A DNA stretch of 64,000 nucleotides from Nannobrachium achirus (taxonomy: Eukaryota; Chordata; Actinopteri; Myctophiformes; Myctophidae): assembly GCA_963921795.1 (NCBI GenBank), contig OY997641.1, forward strand, positions 76,523,063-76,587,062, given 5' to 3'. The notes beneath the pieces were generated by a model. It saw only the letters and a program-made list of their open reading frames with translations. It made no database searches and had not been told where the DNA came from. Positions 11,092-24,304 of this stretch are shown here, in pieces (the first letter of the stretch is position 1; every line of letters begins with the position of its first letter). The position numbers and the translations under genes were made by a program.

Positions 11092-11850
11092 TAACCAATC
11101 AGCGTAGCAAAACATCTGACGTCATCTCAGTGCAGCCAGTCGGAAGCACGGCAAACACATATTTTCGGCCGATGAACTCCGCTAGCACATACTCTTGTTC
11201 CTTTTTAATTGTTGTAATTGATTCCAACTCTGAAATAACTTGCATTATGTTGCTTTATGTATCTATTTCTGTCTGTTATGTGGATGAATACATGGAAAAT
11301 ATATTTCCAAGCTGTATTACGATACACAATTTTATCAAGATTCTTTTTCATGTTGGTTTTTATGGTATTTAGGGGAGACCTTGCTACTTAACATTGAACT
11401 ACTGATTTAGACAAAATTGCAAATTGGATTCTGAAACAAATCTCTGTAATTAACAGGCTCCCTCATTGTATCACGATATACTGTATACGATATCTCTGAA
11501 GAGGCATATCGTTGAGACATTGTATAGTCTCAACGATATATATTACCATATCGCCCACCCCTACACTCAACTAAGCCGTGAGTCGTGAGATGATAAACAT
11601 GTAGAGATGTTTTCCCTCTCTCTGCAGTTGTAGGATACGTTGTGTGATTATTGCCATATTATCTGTCATCTATTTCAAGAACAATAAATTCTAAGAATCT
11701 GTATCTTGTCTTTGTTGATTGTCTGAAGTTTTTCTTACAGTAACACAGCCAGTTATAGTGTTGTAATAGTGTTATTATTATAATAAAATGTGATACAATC
11801 TTTTTGAACAGTTAACATAAGCAGGTAACTGAGTGCACCTCATGGTAGAG

Positions 11851-12240
11851 CAAGGGTCTTCAGCCGGGGGTCCGGGACCCCTAGGGGGTCCTCAGAATTA
11901 CTACAGGGGGTCTTCCAAATCTTTGAGTGATAGGGGGAAAAAAACTTTTTTATATGAACCACTTGAACCCGAGTGTCCATATTCGGAGAACTTTAGCCAA
12001 AAATAGCAGATCTACAAGCTCAGCTGTGAGCTTGTAGATCGGCTATATTCGGCAAAGAGGTTTGGTGTAGAGGGGAAAAAGAGCAGACTAAGTACAGATT
12101 GAAAGGTCAGGTTTGTGAAGTACTGACATTTCAAGTTGTTAAATATCTAAAAATGACATGAATCCAAAATACTGTACACTGCTTCATCTCTCTCAACTAA
12201 AGGGTCCTTGGCCTGAAAACGTTGAAGACCCTAGAAGATC
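11851..12240. mobile_element. hAT-like repeat (CAAGGGTCTTCA ... TTGAAGACCC), left arm
   Basis: Starts CAAGGGTCTTCAGCC and ends GTTGAAGACCCTAG. The interior has a hairpin copy (12004-12050) and the text AGAGCAGACTAAGTACAG, shared with 5200, 13480, 13950, 22620 and 61295. The ends fit hAT but I found no clean 8-bp duplication. Confidence 0.5.
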
Positions 12241-12741
12241 TGCTATTTTCAACTAGCCAATGAACAACAGATGTTGATACTAAGTAGTATTTAGGATAGA
12301 CCCCTGTATTTGATATTAAATGTACTTATTAGTATGTTAAAGTAAATGATCCTACTAGAAAGTAAAGGCTGTTAATAAAAATCTAATTACAAATCAGTCA
12401 GACTTTTCTTTCTCTCTGTGAGCTTCATAAAGTTTAATGTATATGATAAGATGTCATTATACAGTATGAACTTCATTATATACCAGTAAGACTCCCTGAT
12501 CTCTTATCTCTGTCTGTCTGGCTCTCTTTTATGCCCATATGGTGTTCCATGTCCAGGCCAGTCTGTGACCACTCTGTGATGTCAGTCATTTTGGGCACTG
12601 TTTAGTATCAGTGATGTCAGAAATGATGTCGGATGTCATTCATGACAGATATAATTTGTGCATTGTTTCAACATGCAGCTGTTACCATGGGGCGACACTG
12701 TTTAGTATCAGTGATGTCAGCATACAGACAGACAGACGGCG

Positions 12742-12853
<112 letters not shown>

Positions 12854-13079
12854 TTCAGTCCATTAATACCAGTAGTTAGATGGGGTAGTTAGATGGGGTG
12901 CATAGCGTTGTTTCGATGTATTGGTGAATGCTAACCTGGTGGACTGACATCTAGACCTACTGCACATGCAGTATGAAACAGAGCTGATACAAAATACCTG
13001 TATTTTGAGGACAATAATGCTGCTATTTGTACCCTGTATATAAAATGTCACAATGCGACATAGCTCTGTTTACACAATG

Positions 13080-13215
13080 CTGTACCCCCTCCAACTGTAT
13101 ATATGTTCCCCATTTTCAACTGTTTTTTATTGTATTTGTGATACTTGCTTTGGCAATGTAAACGTATGTTTTCTCATGCCAATAAAGCTCCTTTGAATTG
13201 AATTGAATTGAATGA
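13080..13215 (+). mobile_element. LINE 3' tail with (TTGAA)n-type end
   Basis: CAATGTAAACGTATG, then CAATAAAGCTCCTTTGAATT and repeated GAATTGAATT at the end, as in the 3' ends of fish L2/Rex-like LINEs. There is no coding part. Confidence 0.5.
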
Positions 13216-14949
13216 TAACCCTAGCTAAGCCTCCACACTCCTATCTAACATCAGGGTCTAGAGCTCTACAAGAGCCAGGGGTCTTCAACGTTTTCAGGCC
13301 AAGGACCCTTTAGTTGAGAAAGAGAGATGAAGCAGGGGCCCCCACAACATATTCAGAGATTTGATAGTTCCATTGTTTAACAGCACAATCATCAGTGTAT
13401 TTTTGATTCATGTCAATTTGTGTTTTCAGATATTTAACCACTTGAAATGTCAATACTTAATAAAGTTGACCTTTCACTCTGTACTTAGTCTGCTTTTTCC
13501 CCTCTACACCAAACCTCTTTGCCGAATATAGCCGATCTACAAGCTCACAACGCCTCGCGCTGACATCACTGATAATAAACAGTGCCCAAAATGACTGACA
13601 TCACAGAGTAGTCACAGACTGGCCTGGACATGGAACACCATATATGGGCATAAAAGAGAGCCAGACAGACAGAGATAAGAGATCTTTCTCCATATAATGT
13701 GTGGGACACAGACAGACAGAAGGATACAATGAGTATTGCACAAATGTGAGCTGTATGTGAGTGAGAAGTTCATACTGTATAATGACATCTTATCATAATA
13801 CATTATAAACTTTATGAAGCTCACAGAGAGAAAGAAAAGTCTGACTGATTTGTAATTAGATTTTTATTAACAACCATCAGTGTATTTTGGATTCATGTCA
13901 ATTTGTGTTTTTAGATATTTAACTTGAAACCTGACCTTTCACTCTGTACTTAGTCTGCTCTTTTTCCCCTCTACACCAAACCTCTTTGCCGAATATAGCC
14001 GATCTACAAGCTCACAGCTGAGCTTGTAGATCTGCTATTTTTGGCTAAAGTTCTCCGAATATGGACACTCGGGTTCAAGTGGTTCATATAAAAAAGTTTT
14101 TTTCCCCCTATCACTCAAAGATTTGGAAGACCCCCTGTAGTAATTCTGAGGACCCCCTAGGGGTCCCGGACCCCCGGCTGAAGACCCTTGCTCTACCATG
14201 AGGTGCACTCAGTTACCTGCTTATGTTAACTGTTCAAAAAGATTGTATCACATTTTATTATAATAATAACACTATTACAACACTATAACTGGCTGTGTTA
14301 CTGTAAGAAAAACGTCAGACAATCAACAAAGACAAGATACAGATTATTAGAATTTATTGTTCTTGAAATAGATGACAGATAATATGGCAATAATCACACA
14401 ACGTATCCTACAACTGCAGAGAGAGGGAAAACATCTCTACATGTTTATCATCTCACGACTCACGGCTTAGTTGAGTGTAGGGGTGGGCGATATGGTAATA
14501 TATATCGTTGAGACTATACAATGTCTCAACGATATGCCTCTTCAGAGATATCGTATACAGTATATCGTGATACAATGAGGGAGCCTGTTAATTACAGAGA
14601 TTTGTTTCAGAATCCAATTTGCAATTTTGTCTAAATCAGTAGTTCAATGTTAAGTAGCAAGGTCTCCCCTAAATACCATAAAAACCAACATGAAAAAGAA
14701 TCTTGATAAAATTGTGTATCGTAATACAGCTTGGAAATATATTTTCCATGTATTCATCCACATAACAGACAGAAATAGATACATAAAGCAACATAATGCA
14801 AGTTATTTCAGAGTTGGAATCAATTACAACAATTAAAAAGGAACAAGAGTATGTGCTAGCGGAGTTCATCGGCCGAAAATATGTGTTTGCCGTGCTTCCG
14901 ACTGGCTGCACTAAGATGACGTCAGATGTTTTGCTACGCTGATTGGTTA

Positions 14950-16035
14950 GAACAATGGTTCTCAAAAATGTTCAGGCCGCGACCCCCAAAATAACCATAT
15001 TTTAACTGGGAACCCCCACCCTGACAAGCAGTAAGAGTTGAGGCATTACATTTTGTATAACACAGTTCTACATGCTCACAGCACCTTGCGTTGCGAGGCG
15101 TTGTGGGCATGTAGATCGGCTAGCCGCAAATTGCAACACTAGATTTTATTTTAATCTGATGAATCTAGGGTTGCAATACCTCCCATAGGCAGGCATAGCA
15201 TCAAAACAGTTATTTGCTATCTGATTGTATTAAACGACTTCAAACTCACCAATATCGGGGCTGTATGGAAAGCTTGGAGTATCCTCGTTCTATCTGCAAA
15301 GAGTTTCTTTCATAATACTCCACCGTAGACATGTTATGAGCTACTTTCTATCAAGATATTGGCTTCAGATGATAATTTTTTCCAAGTGCTGGAGTTGTCA
15401 CTCAGCAGTCATGTGTACCACCTGGTTCTAAATGTCACATAATGCAGGAGGCAGCGGGACGCTGCGTAATAGAAGACGAGCGCTTCCGAAGTTCAACACG
15501 TAGAAAATAAACCATGTCTGCTCCAATTTCTTGATAGAAAGTAGCTCCTAAAATGTCTACGGTGGATTTTTATGAAACAAACACTTTGCAGATAGAAAGA
15601 GGACACTCTGAGCTTTCCATAGAGCCCCAATATAGCTGAATTTGAAGTTGTTTATTACAATCAGATAGCAAAGAAACTGTTTTGATGCATTGGCTGCCTA
15701 TGGGAGGTATTGCAACCCTAGATTCATCCGATTAAAATAAAATCTAGTGTTGCAATTTGCGGCTATAGATCGGCTATTTTCACAATTTCTGACTCTAATA
15801 TTTGACCAATTTTGACCAATGTTTAATTTGTCATTTTAGAGGTATTAAAAATTCCTTAAATTGTCACTTTAGAAATGTTCATATACCTCTATACACTTGT
15901 TTTTTTTATTTTTTTATTTATTTTTTACTGTTGAGTGAGAAAACAATGTTGCACATCAAGTCAATCATCTGAGGACCCCTCAAAATAATTTGGGGACCCC
16001 CCCTGGAGGTCCCGACCCACATGGTTGAGAACCAC
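14950..16035. mobile_element. hAT-type element, right-arm copy
   Basis: Reverse-complement counterpart of 10023-11091 with the same MULE-like insert (about 15120-15765) and hairpin (15065-15123). The 98-aa open frame next to it (14669-14965, minus) equals the one at 11076-11372 except for one residue, and starts inside the hAT end, so it is not taken as a gene. Confidence 0.7.
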
Positions 16036-16541
16036 TGGGTTAGAGGAGTCTGTCTGTCAAGGCAAGTACTCCCGCCCACGTTTCAAGCTGCCCATAGGAC
16101 TCTCATATTGTGGGAAGGAATGAGTGAATGCAAAGTACTATCCTTAAGGAACTTTGAGGCTTGAGAGTGGTAGACGTTGGTTCTTTCATTGTCCGTAGAA
16201 GCAGATAAATACTCCACGTTGTCCACAAATCAACACCAAATTCTGTTAATCCAAGCGTAATATGCAGGACATGGTCGCGTCGGAGGGCTCGGCCGTAGCA
16301 ATTCCTGGAACACGAGGGTGGGCTTCAGGCAGCCGGGCGGATATGGTCCTGTTGTCGCAGTGTTCCTGGCATGACAGCTGTGGAGAAAAACAGAACGTGT
16401 GTGAAGATTCAGACTAGTATAAATTCATTCTGAATTTCGGTCGCAATTGACCATGAGAAATGCTACAGCTTGTCTCTGTGTAGACGTGTGTGTACACAGT
16501 TTTAGGTTGGTTCCCTTTTCACATCACTGTGACATCACAGG

Positions 16542-17157
16542 CAGGGGCGTCACAAGGGGGGGGAAAGTGGGACTGAGTTACTGGGGCCCAAGGTGGAGGG
16601 GCCTTAATTATTTTATAGTTTAGCTATTGAAAAATAGCAAATGTACAAGCTCACAGCGCGGCACCGAGTGCCGCGCTGCAAGCTTGTAGATCTGCTATTT
16701 TTTGAAACGTCGTGAAAACGTGTGCAAATCTTTGAATATATGTATTTTTTAAGTGAACATTTGTAACTCAAATTTGGCTTCTGGGGGATCCCTGGAACTA
16801 AATATTTTGAGATGGGGGTCCGTGGTCAAAAACATATCATTTTGGGGGTCCTTCACATCAAAACAATTTGAGCACCACTGACATAGAAACATAGGTTTTT
16901 CAAAAAACCTTACAAGTCCCATTTTCACGATTTTTCAAAAATAGCAGATCTACAAGCTCGCAGCGCGGCACTCTGTGCTGCGCTGTGAGCTTGTAGATAT
17001 TGTGATATTGTAGATATTATGATATTTTTCAATTGTTAAAGCGCAAAATAATGCGTTCCCAGTCTAAATGGGTTAAACCCCCTCCCCCTAGAACATTCAT
17101 GGGGGGCCCGCATTGAATCCTTGTACCCAGGGCCCAGAATTTGGTGCGACACCCCTG
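16542..17157. mobile_element. hAT-type MITE, right-arm copy
   Basis: Counterpart of 5665-6280 with ends CAGGGGCGTCAC and GCGACACCCCTG and the 8-bp flanks ATCACAGG (16534-16541 and 17158-17165). It carries two hairpin copies (16632-16703 and 16938-17005). Confidence 0.85.
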
Positions 17158-17203
17158 ATCACAGGTGATATCACGGGTGACATAACCTATGTAAAAGTCC
17201 ATA

Positions 17204-17624
17204 TGTGTCCCAATCTCACTGAGAGCCAGTCATCTCGGAAAGTACAGCTTTAGACAGGGACTGAAAATACTTTTTTTTTTTTTTTCTCACTAAAATGTGA
17301 TAAAGCCACTAAAGCATTTCATAAATTTCAGGCTACATTTCACTTAAACGCCAGAGCTTAACTCTGCATGTAAATAAGACTTTTTTAAATTAATGTGAGA
17401 GATCGTCAGGTCATTTGCAGGTTAGAAATGTATTTAGAACTTGAATATCTCAAAAGTAGTATTTCAGCATGGCATCATTCTATAAGCCATATCTTCAAAA
17501 CTGTTGGGTCAATCTCCACAACCAATATATCATTTTGTAGCTATGATCACCAGCTTTCAAATGAAATGAAAAAATGAAAATGAATAAAAATCCAATGACT
17601 GGCTCCCAGCCAAATTGGGACACA
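17204..17624. mobile_element. TA-flanked MITE inserted in the right arm
   Basis: Ends TGTGTCCCAAT and ATTGGGACACA around 421 bp. The left arm at about 5610-5620 reads CCCATATATGGAC without it, so it entered the right arm after duplication. The duplicated target is TA (or ATAT). This pattern fits a Tc1/mariner-type non-autonomous element. Confidence 0.75.
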
Positions 17625-18346
17625 TATATGGGTATAACCCAGAATCCCTTTTATGCCCATATATGAAGATCCCTGTTGTCATTGATATATATCACTGGCC
17701 AGATGGCCAAGACATGGCCCCTCTCTGTGTGGCTGGTCAGATAGGGATCTCCTATGGGCATAACAAATTATTGTATGCTGTGATGTCATGGGAACCACTC
17801 TAACAGAAACCATTTTATGTCCATATATGGAGATCCCTGATGTCATCGAAATTAAGCCCATATCTAACAGGATGTATGGGCATAAAAGGCATGTACTATA
17901 TACAGTAGATGGATCTCCATATATGTATATACAGTGGTTAGCACTTGAGATTGGCAGTGTCACCAGTTGGCTGCCTCAGTGGCACCACTGTAGTGCCATT
18001 GAGTGAATTGAGTGAAATGTGGTACCACCTTTTTTAGAGGTGTTACAGCATGTAATGTGGCTGATCTGCCACAGGGAGGCACATGTGAGTCCATGAACCC
18101 TACATTACAGTGTTGGCAACACGGCAAGGGTGAACAGATTCATTGTGATTGTTATTAATTAAAGAAAAATTAGACGACAATGCAGAGTTCAGGTTGAATT
18201 GAAATGCAATTGTTGCTTTATACACAACTGTGTTTATTATACTTAAAAACATTTGACAAATGAAAAACTAGATGTGCCTAGAACTCAACTAGGTTTGTAA
18301 TAATAAGTATGCTATTGAATTCTAATTTCCCCACGACCCATGGCAG

Positions 18347-18422
<76 letters not shown>
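18347..18422. repeat. (TA)n microsatellite
   Basis: About 37 perfect TA units followed by short (AAT)n. Confidence 0.97.
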
Positions 18423-18432
<10 letters not shown>

Positions 18433-18583
18433 TAATAATAATATTAGTACATAAAATATTCAGTCAACAATTAGAAAAATACGGTTTAAATAAAAACATT
18501 GGAAACTGTTTGAATGGACAACATTTTAGAGGCTAAAGGAACAATGAAACCCTGATCTCCTGACTAACAAGTATATATCCTGG

Positions 18584-18790
18584 CCTAGACAGCTGTAACT
18601 TAGTGGTTATTGAGAATGGCTGGAGAGCCTAAGCTCCTGTTTGTCCCAGGTACGATTCCTGGCCATGCCAGCTAGGAATTGATGTGTCCCTGAGCAAGAC
18701 TCTTAACCCCTTATCGCTCCCTGAGCCCCTGCTACAGAGAATTGGTGTTGTGCATTATAATAATTATATTTTCACACTAATTGTATGGAA
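18584..18790 (+). mobile_element. tRNA-headed SINE, copy 1
   Basis: The RNA polymerase III A-box-like stretch TAACTTAGTGGTTATTG is followed about 35 bp later by a B-box-like GGTACGATTCC (18649-18659) and then the shared text TGTCCCTGAGCAAGAC. A near-identical copy is at 20338-20512. It is a SINE head rather than a tRNA gene, because the acceptor arm does not pair. Confidence 0.7.
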
Positions 18791-18870
18791 ATGCATTTGA
18801 TTGTTTATTGTTTGTTTTACTGTTTATAAGGCATTTCATTGAAATGTTACTTTTAGTAGGCTTGACTTAA

Positions 18871-19173
18871 AGGGGAAGACCACCCATTTTCAATATTGAA
18901 CTATGTCATTAATATACTAGAGGAGTTGTGTGGAAAGAGAAAAAAAGTTCCCCCTCTTCTGTGTTGCCTAGAACTGGAGGATTGATTTTGGGGTTTGTAT
19001 TGTAAATTACAACTTGATGACATCACACATTGTACTTTACAATACAAACCCCAAAATCAATCCTCCAGTTCTAGGCAACACAGAAGGGGGGGAACTTTTT
19101 TTTTATTACCACACAACTCCTCTAAGGTATATTAATGACATAGTTCAATATTGAAAATGGGTGGTCTTCCCCT
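18871..19173. mobile_element. TTAA foldback MITE (AGGGGAAGACCACCC ends)
   Basis: Almost the whole 303 bp is an inverted repeat (for example ACTGGAGGATTGATTTTGGG and its complement), with ends AGGGGAAGACC and GGTCTTCCCCT. TTAA flanks both sides (18867-18870 and 19174-19177). It is similar in plan to the element at 45812-46688. It fits a piggyBac/Kolobok-type non-autonomous element. Confidence 0.85.
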
Positions 19174-19559
19174 TTAAGTGATGCATCTATTCTCTCCACA
19201 AATGAAGGCCTCAAAAACGTTTTTTGGAGTAATAAGCTAATCTGCATTATCAGATCTACCAGGCTATTTTTGCTACTTGTCAACACACCGCGACGTGAGG
19301 CGGTGTGAGCTTGTAGATCGTCTATTTTCCAAAGATTTTTATACAATTGTGATAACTTGAAATCATACATTCTGCACAATGAGTACTTTTGGAACTTTAA
19401 GAACATTTTGACCGATACTTTTGTACTTTTACTCAAGTATTTTTTTCATACAGGACTTCTACTTGTAACAAAGTACATCTACATTGCAGTAAGTAAAGCA
19501 TATAAGTAGCCTACTTTTTCTACCACTGGTCACCACAAGACAAGTTATTACAATGGTTT

Positions 19560-19710
19560 AGACCCAGGCAGTTGTAGTTGAGTGGTTAGTGTGCCTGCCT
19601 AGCAGTCCAGAGCCCTCCAGAGTACTCGCAGGTACGATTCCTGCCCATGTCACATGTCTGCTGAAGTGTCCCTGAGCAAGACTTTTAAACCCCCAATAAA
19701 GAAACAATCT
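19560..19710 (+). mobile_element. tRNA-headed SINE, variant copy
   Basis: A box-like TAGTTGAGTGGTTAGTG, B box GGTACGATTCC (about 19631) and the same TGTCCCTGAGCAAGAC text. A partial relative lies at 20110-20200. Confidence 0.6.
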
Positions 19711-20040
19711 GTATAGAAACAATACTAATTCTTTATTTTTGTTTAAATTGTGTCTGTTTTGCAATCATCATAGGGATATACAAAATAGCCATAAAGTGAT
19801 TACTAACTTCTAATTGTTGAATGGAAGATTTTATTGTTGTTTTTTTAGTTTTTTTTTCTGTCCTGGGGACAGACCTGATTTTCATTACACCTTGGCACTA
19901 AGGTACATAATACATTATTATTATAATGTTTTTTGTTTTTTTTATTAGAGAAATAATGCAAAGTTCTTCGAATGACCACAACTCCCCCAAGTCCCAACCC
20001 CCCATGTGAGACAGTTTAGCAAATAAACTCACAGAGAGAG

Positions 20041-20105
20041 TCAGACACACACAGTGGGGGGTTGGGGGGTTGGGGGGTTGGGGGTTGGGGGTTGGGGGTT
20101 TGGGA
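20041..20105 (+). repeat. GGTTGGGG-type simple repeat
   Basis: GTTGGGGG units repeated about eight times, with one strand very G-rich. Capable in principle of G-quadruplex formation; this is inference only. Confidence 0.8.
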
Positions 20106-20337
20106 GTACACAGGTACGAATTCTGACCAGGCCACCTACTTGCTGAAGTGTCCCTGAGCAAGACTTTTAAATCCCTAATAAAGAAACAATCTCTTTTGAA
20201 ATAATCCTAATGACTTATTTTATTATTGTCTCTTCTGCAATCATCATAGGGATATACAAAATAGCCGTAAAGTGATTACTAACTTCTTATTGTTGAATGG
20301 AAGATTTTATTGTATTGTGTGACTAACAAGTATATAT

Positions 20338-20512
20338 CCTGGCCTAGACAGCTGTAGCTTAGTGGTTATTGAGAATGGCTGGAGCGCTGAAGCTCCTGTT
20401 TGTCCCAGGTACGATTCCTGGCCGTGCCAGCTAGGAATTGATGTGTCCCTGAGCAAGACTTTTAACCCCTTATCGCTCCCTATGCCCCTGCTACAGAGAA
20501 TTGGTGTTGTTG
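20338..20512 (+). mobile_element. tRNA-headed SINE, copy 2
   Basis: Nearly identical to 18584-18790 through the head and the GAGCAAGAC body, and directly followed by a LINE tail. Confidence 0.7.
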
Positions 20513-20513
20513 T

Positions 20514-21120
20514 CCTTTTAGTAGACCTTGTACCAGTGAACTGTACCGTCATGAAACTGTACCTTTTCCTATGCAAACTTCTAATAAAGTCTTCAATCAA
20601 TCAAAAAACTATCATTAAGAACTCTACATCTGTTTCTCAACTATTCAGACTGTCACTGTAGCAGGCTAACTACAGTCTAGCCAGTACGACACACTTCTGC
20701 ATTAGGTCCAGTGTGGTCTAGGGGGCTGTTAGACAGGCTTGTAAGCCAAAGGACAGGGGTTTGATTCCTGCATGTTCCATTGAAATGGCATTGTTTGTGA
20801 TGGATTTCAAATCATCTAACATTGGTTAGTTGTTTTTTAAAGTAGCAATCTTTAAAAAAGAAAATACTCACAATTACATAGGGATATATAAAAATGCCTA
20901 AAGGTGATAATCAACTGGACTGGAGGATTTTATTGAATTATTTTATGTATCCTTTATTTTTCCTGGCCTGGAGACTTTGAAATTAGAATAGTTAATTTGT
21001 CTAAAACTCAAGCTTTGTTGTCCATGTTTAAAGTCACCCCTCCCCTGGATTCCAAAGTTTAGTAATACAAATAACTTTATAACACAATTGCCAAAAAGTC
21101 ATTGCTGTTGACTGAAAACT
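20514..21120 (+). repeat. Tandem duplication, first copy (LINE tail + SINE-like unit)
   Basis: The LINE-like tail with CTAATAAAGTCTTC, then a tRNA-like head (TGGTCTAGGGG and GGTTTGATTCC near 20710-20770), then about 300 bp more. The whole block recurs at 21690-22335. The middle of the second copy has small insertions, so the duplication is not recent. Confidence 0.75.
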
Positions 21121-21689
21121 TGTTTCTGTCTCAAACTATATCTGACACTTTTGTTCAATTCAGTTACAAGACCATCCATTTTTAGCTGGGTCCCCCCCCC
21201 CCTTTCTTTTAAGCTTGGGAAAAAAATGTAGCAAAATATAGCCTCCATTTATCACTTCAACACTATTTGAATTTGGTTCTGCATAAAGGCTCAGATGCAG
21301 TAGCATACTTAAAGTTGAATCTTCATCATGAACTCAAAAGAATACACCTTCTACTTGATCATTGATTGACCAATTTGCAGGTACTTCAGTGCATAAAGTC
21401 TCAGCGCATTGGGGCCAGAGGCCTGAGATCTGACTGTCTATCACACTTTGTGAAATGGCTCCCCACACCCTCCCCAAGTGATGGGGACATCACCCCTCCC
21501 CCTCGGCAGCCGCTGTGAGCTTGTAGATCGGCTGTTTTCTGCAAAGAGCTGGGGTTTTTTCCCCTTCTTTTATGATTGGCAGAAATGTAGCAACAATATA
21601 GCCTCCATTTATCACATAAACACCATTTGATTTTTAAAACTATTTATATGAGATACTTTAATGGAAATAAGCTTAGTCTTTTCATGGAT

Positions 21690-22335
21690 CTCCTTTTAGT
21701 AGACCTTGTACCAGTGAACTGTACCGTCATGAAACTGTACCTTTTCCTATGCAAACTTCTAATAAAGTCTTCAATCAATCAAAAAACTATCATTAAGAAC
21801 TCTACATCTGTTTCTCAACTATTCAGACTGTCACTGTAGCAGGCTAACTACAGTCTAGCCAGTACGACACACTTCTGCATTAGGTCCAGTGTGGTCTAGG
21901 GGGCTGTTAGACAGGCTTGTAAGCCAGAGGACAAGGGTTCGATTCCTGCATGTTCCATTGAAATGGCATTGTTTGTAATGGATTTCAAATCATTTAACAT
22001 TGTTTAGTGTAAGAAACATAGTTGTTTTTTAAAGTAGCAATCTTTAAAAACGAAAATACTCACAATTACATAGGGATATATAAAAATGCCTAAAGGTGAT
22101 AATCAACTGGACTGGAGGATTTTATTGAATTATTTTATTTATCCTTTATTTTTCCTGGCCTGGAGACTTTGAAATTAGAATAGTTAATTTGTCTAATGTT
22201 GTTAAATATGATAAACAGTTGTTAATATAGCAATAATTGCTTTTTCAGTTCATTAGAACTCTGCATTTAAATTCACCCTTTCCCCTGGATTTAATACAAT
22301 TGCCAACAAGTCATTGCTGTTGACTGAAAGCTCAA
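21690..22335 (+). repeat. Tandem duplication, second copy
   Basis: Matches 20514-21120 in order: LINE tail, tRNA-like head with B box GGTTCGATTCC (about 21937), AACTGGACTGGAGGATTT and AAGTCATTGCTGTTGACTGA. Between the copies are a hairpin half (about 21505-21540) and unrecognised sequence. Confidence 0.75.
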
Positions 22336-22859
22336 AATCTTCTCATTCTTGAAAATTAAATAAACTACCCAGTTAAGCAACAAACCTGTCTCATATGCCT
22401 TTGTCTGGGCATTAGTTGCTCTCTAACCCCACCTAGTGGTTGTGGCATGTAACAACGTGGTGCCTCAACTGATTTGGCTGCCATGGTGGTACCACATCAG
22501 TGCCACGACCAGCACTTTCAAGGTACAACCACTGTATGTATATTTTCATGTCAATTTGTGTTTTCAGATATTTAACCACTTGAACTGTCAATACTTAATA
22601 AACTTGACCTTTCACTCTGTACTTGGTCTGCTCTTTTTCCTCTCTACACCAAAGCTCTTTGCCAAAAACAGACGATTGAGGCGTTGTGAGCTTGTAGATC
22701 TGCTATTTTGGGCTACAGTTCTCAGAATATGGACACTATGGTTCAAGTAGTTAATATAAAAAAGGAGTAAAAAAAAGTTTCTATCACTCAAAGATTTGGA
22801 GGACCCCCAGTAGTAACTCCCACTGTTGAAGTAAAGAACAGTGTTCTCAAACTTTCTCA

Positions 22860-23225
22860 GCTACGGGGTCCCTGCTTCATCTCTCTCTCAGCTAAGGGGT
22901 CCCTGCTTCATCTCTCTCTCAGCTAAGGGGTCCCTGCTTCATCTCTCCCTCAGCTAAGGGGTCCCTGCTTCATCTCTCCCTCAGCTAAGGGGTCCCTGCT
23001 TCAACTCTCTCTCAGCTAAGGGGTCCCTGCTTCATCTCTCTCTCAGCTAAGGGGTCCCTGCTTCATCTCTCTCTCAGCTAAGGGGTCCCTGCTTCATCTC
23101 TCTCTCAGCTAAGGGGTCCCTGCTTCATCTCTCTCTCAGCTAAGGGGTCCCTGCTTCATCTCTCTCTCAGCTAAGGGGTCCCTGCTTCATCTCTCTCTCT
23201 CAGCTAAGGGGTCCCTGCTTCAGCT
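22860..23225. repeat. Minisatellite, about 30-bp unit, right arm
   Basis: About 12 copies of the unit described for 4322-4990, in reverse orientation. Confidence 0.9.
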
Positions 23226-24297
23226 AAGAAGGAGTCCCTGGCTGAGGGAGGTGTTGTTGTTAGCTTTAATAGCTTTCAGTTAGCATGAGAGTTAGCATGT
23301 GTTTCAAGGTAAAGAAAAACATTACAGACCTACTGTACAACAGCCTAACATTTTAACAATAAACCCCCATTGAGTCATTCTAGATGATGCCTATTGTCTC
23401 TTACCTGAATGGACTCGCTTTATTATGCAGATCCACGACAGCGACGCTTCTTTGCTCTTGTGAAACAAGTAATCCAGTGAATCCACGAGCGGATAGGAAA
23501 CCGCAGGTGGTTCAGTCCGAGTGTATCAAAAAAGCAACTGGGTTAAGGCAGCCGGAGCTTGTGATTGGCCGTCTTAACAAGATGCTGTTTGTATACACTC
23601 GGACTGAAAGACCTGCAAAAAATACTCTCCCGTTGGGGTGTTTTTGTTTTCAGTGGTGAACGACGCACGCAACTTCCGCCGACTGAACTTCCTGTGAAAA
23701 CATAACAAATTAGAATTTATTTTTATAAATAACAATGAATAAACACACTGGCCCAAATTACATTATTGTCATTTCGGTTGGCTCAAAATAAATACATGAA
23801 AGATTAAATAAATACATAAGAAATGCATTGAACATTAAAAAATCTAAGCAATTAATTGAAGGGAGCTACAATTAAACACATTATAAAGCTAAGGCTTTAA
23901 ATGTTATAAAAATGCATTGAATGGAGATGCCTAAACCAACTAAAGAACTAAACCACCGGAATATTGAAACGGTCACGTGACGATCACTGTTTTAGCTCAT
24001 GTTGCAGAACCGGGATGCTGTTTTGATACACGAGTGTATGTTTTGATACACGAGTGTATCAAAACAGGTTCTGACAATGGAGCGCTCCCTAGCGCGCCGT
24101 TGACGCGTTGCCATGGTAACCTTACTAGAGCGACTGAAAGAGTGACGGCTTCTCTAATGAACGCCGTGAGCAGCTCTCCCTGCCTCTCAAATGAACGCCA
24201 TGGCAGCTCTCCCTAGCTCCCTACTGCTCAAATGAACGCGGAAAGCTATAATGACCGAACGTCAAGGGTCTGACGCAGGGAGGATGATAATGTGTTG

Positions 24298-24304
24298 GGA
24301 CACA
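24298..24304 (+). repeat. Right target-site repeat of the giant palindrome
   Basis: GGACACA matches 3249-3255. Confidence 0.65.

Larger units (their letters stand above)
17932..22534. mobile_element. 4.6-kb TA-flanked element packed with SINEs
   Basis: Ends CAGTGGTT and AACCACTG. The uninterrupted left arm (about 5305-5325) supplies the empty site, which shows duplication of a single TA. CAGT-type ends with TA targets are typical of Tc1/mariner. The interior has a long (TA)n run, a TTAA foldback element, at least five tRNA-like SINE heads and a 0.6-kb tandem duplication. No transposase was recognised. Confidence 0.75.

Noticed and set aside
11076-11372. 98-residue open frame conserved in both palindrome arms (also 14669-14965)
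   Set aside because: The two copies agree because the arms are duplicates. The start lies in the end of a hAT element, and the text has no family signature or coding bias.
18584-21960. tRNA genes
   Set aside because: A- and B-box-like blocks are present, but the acceptor arms do not pair and each copy continues into a shared SINE body.
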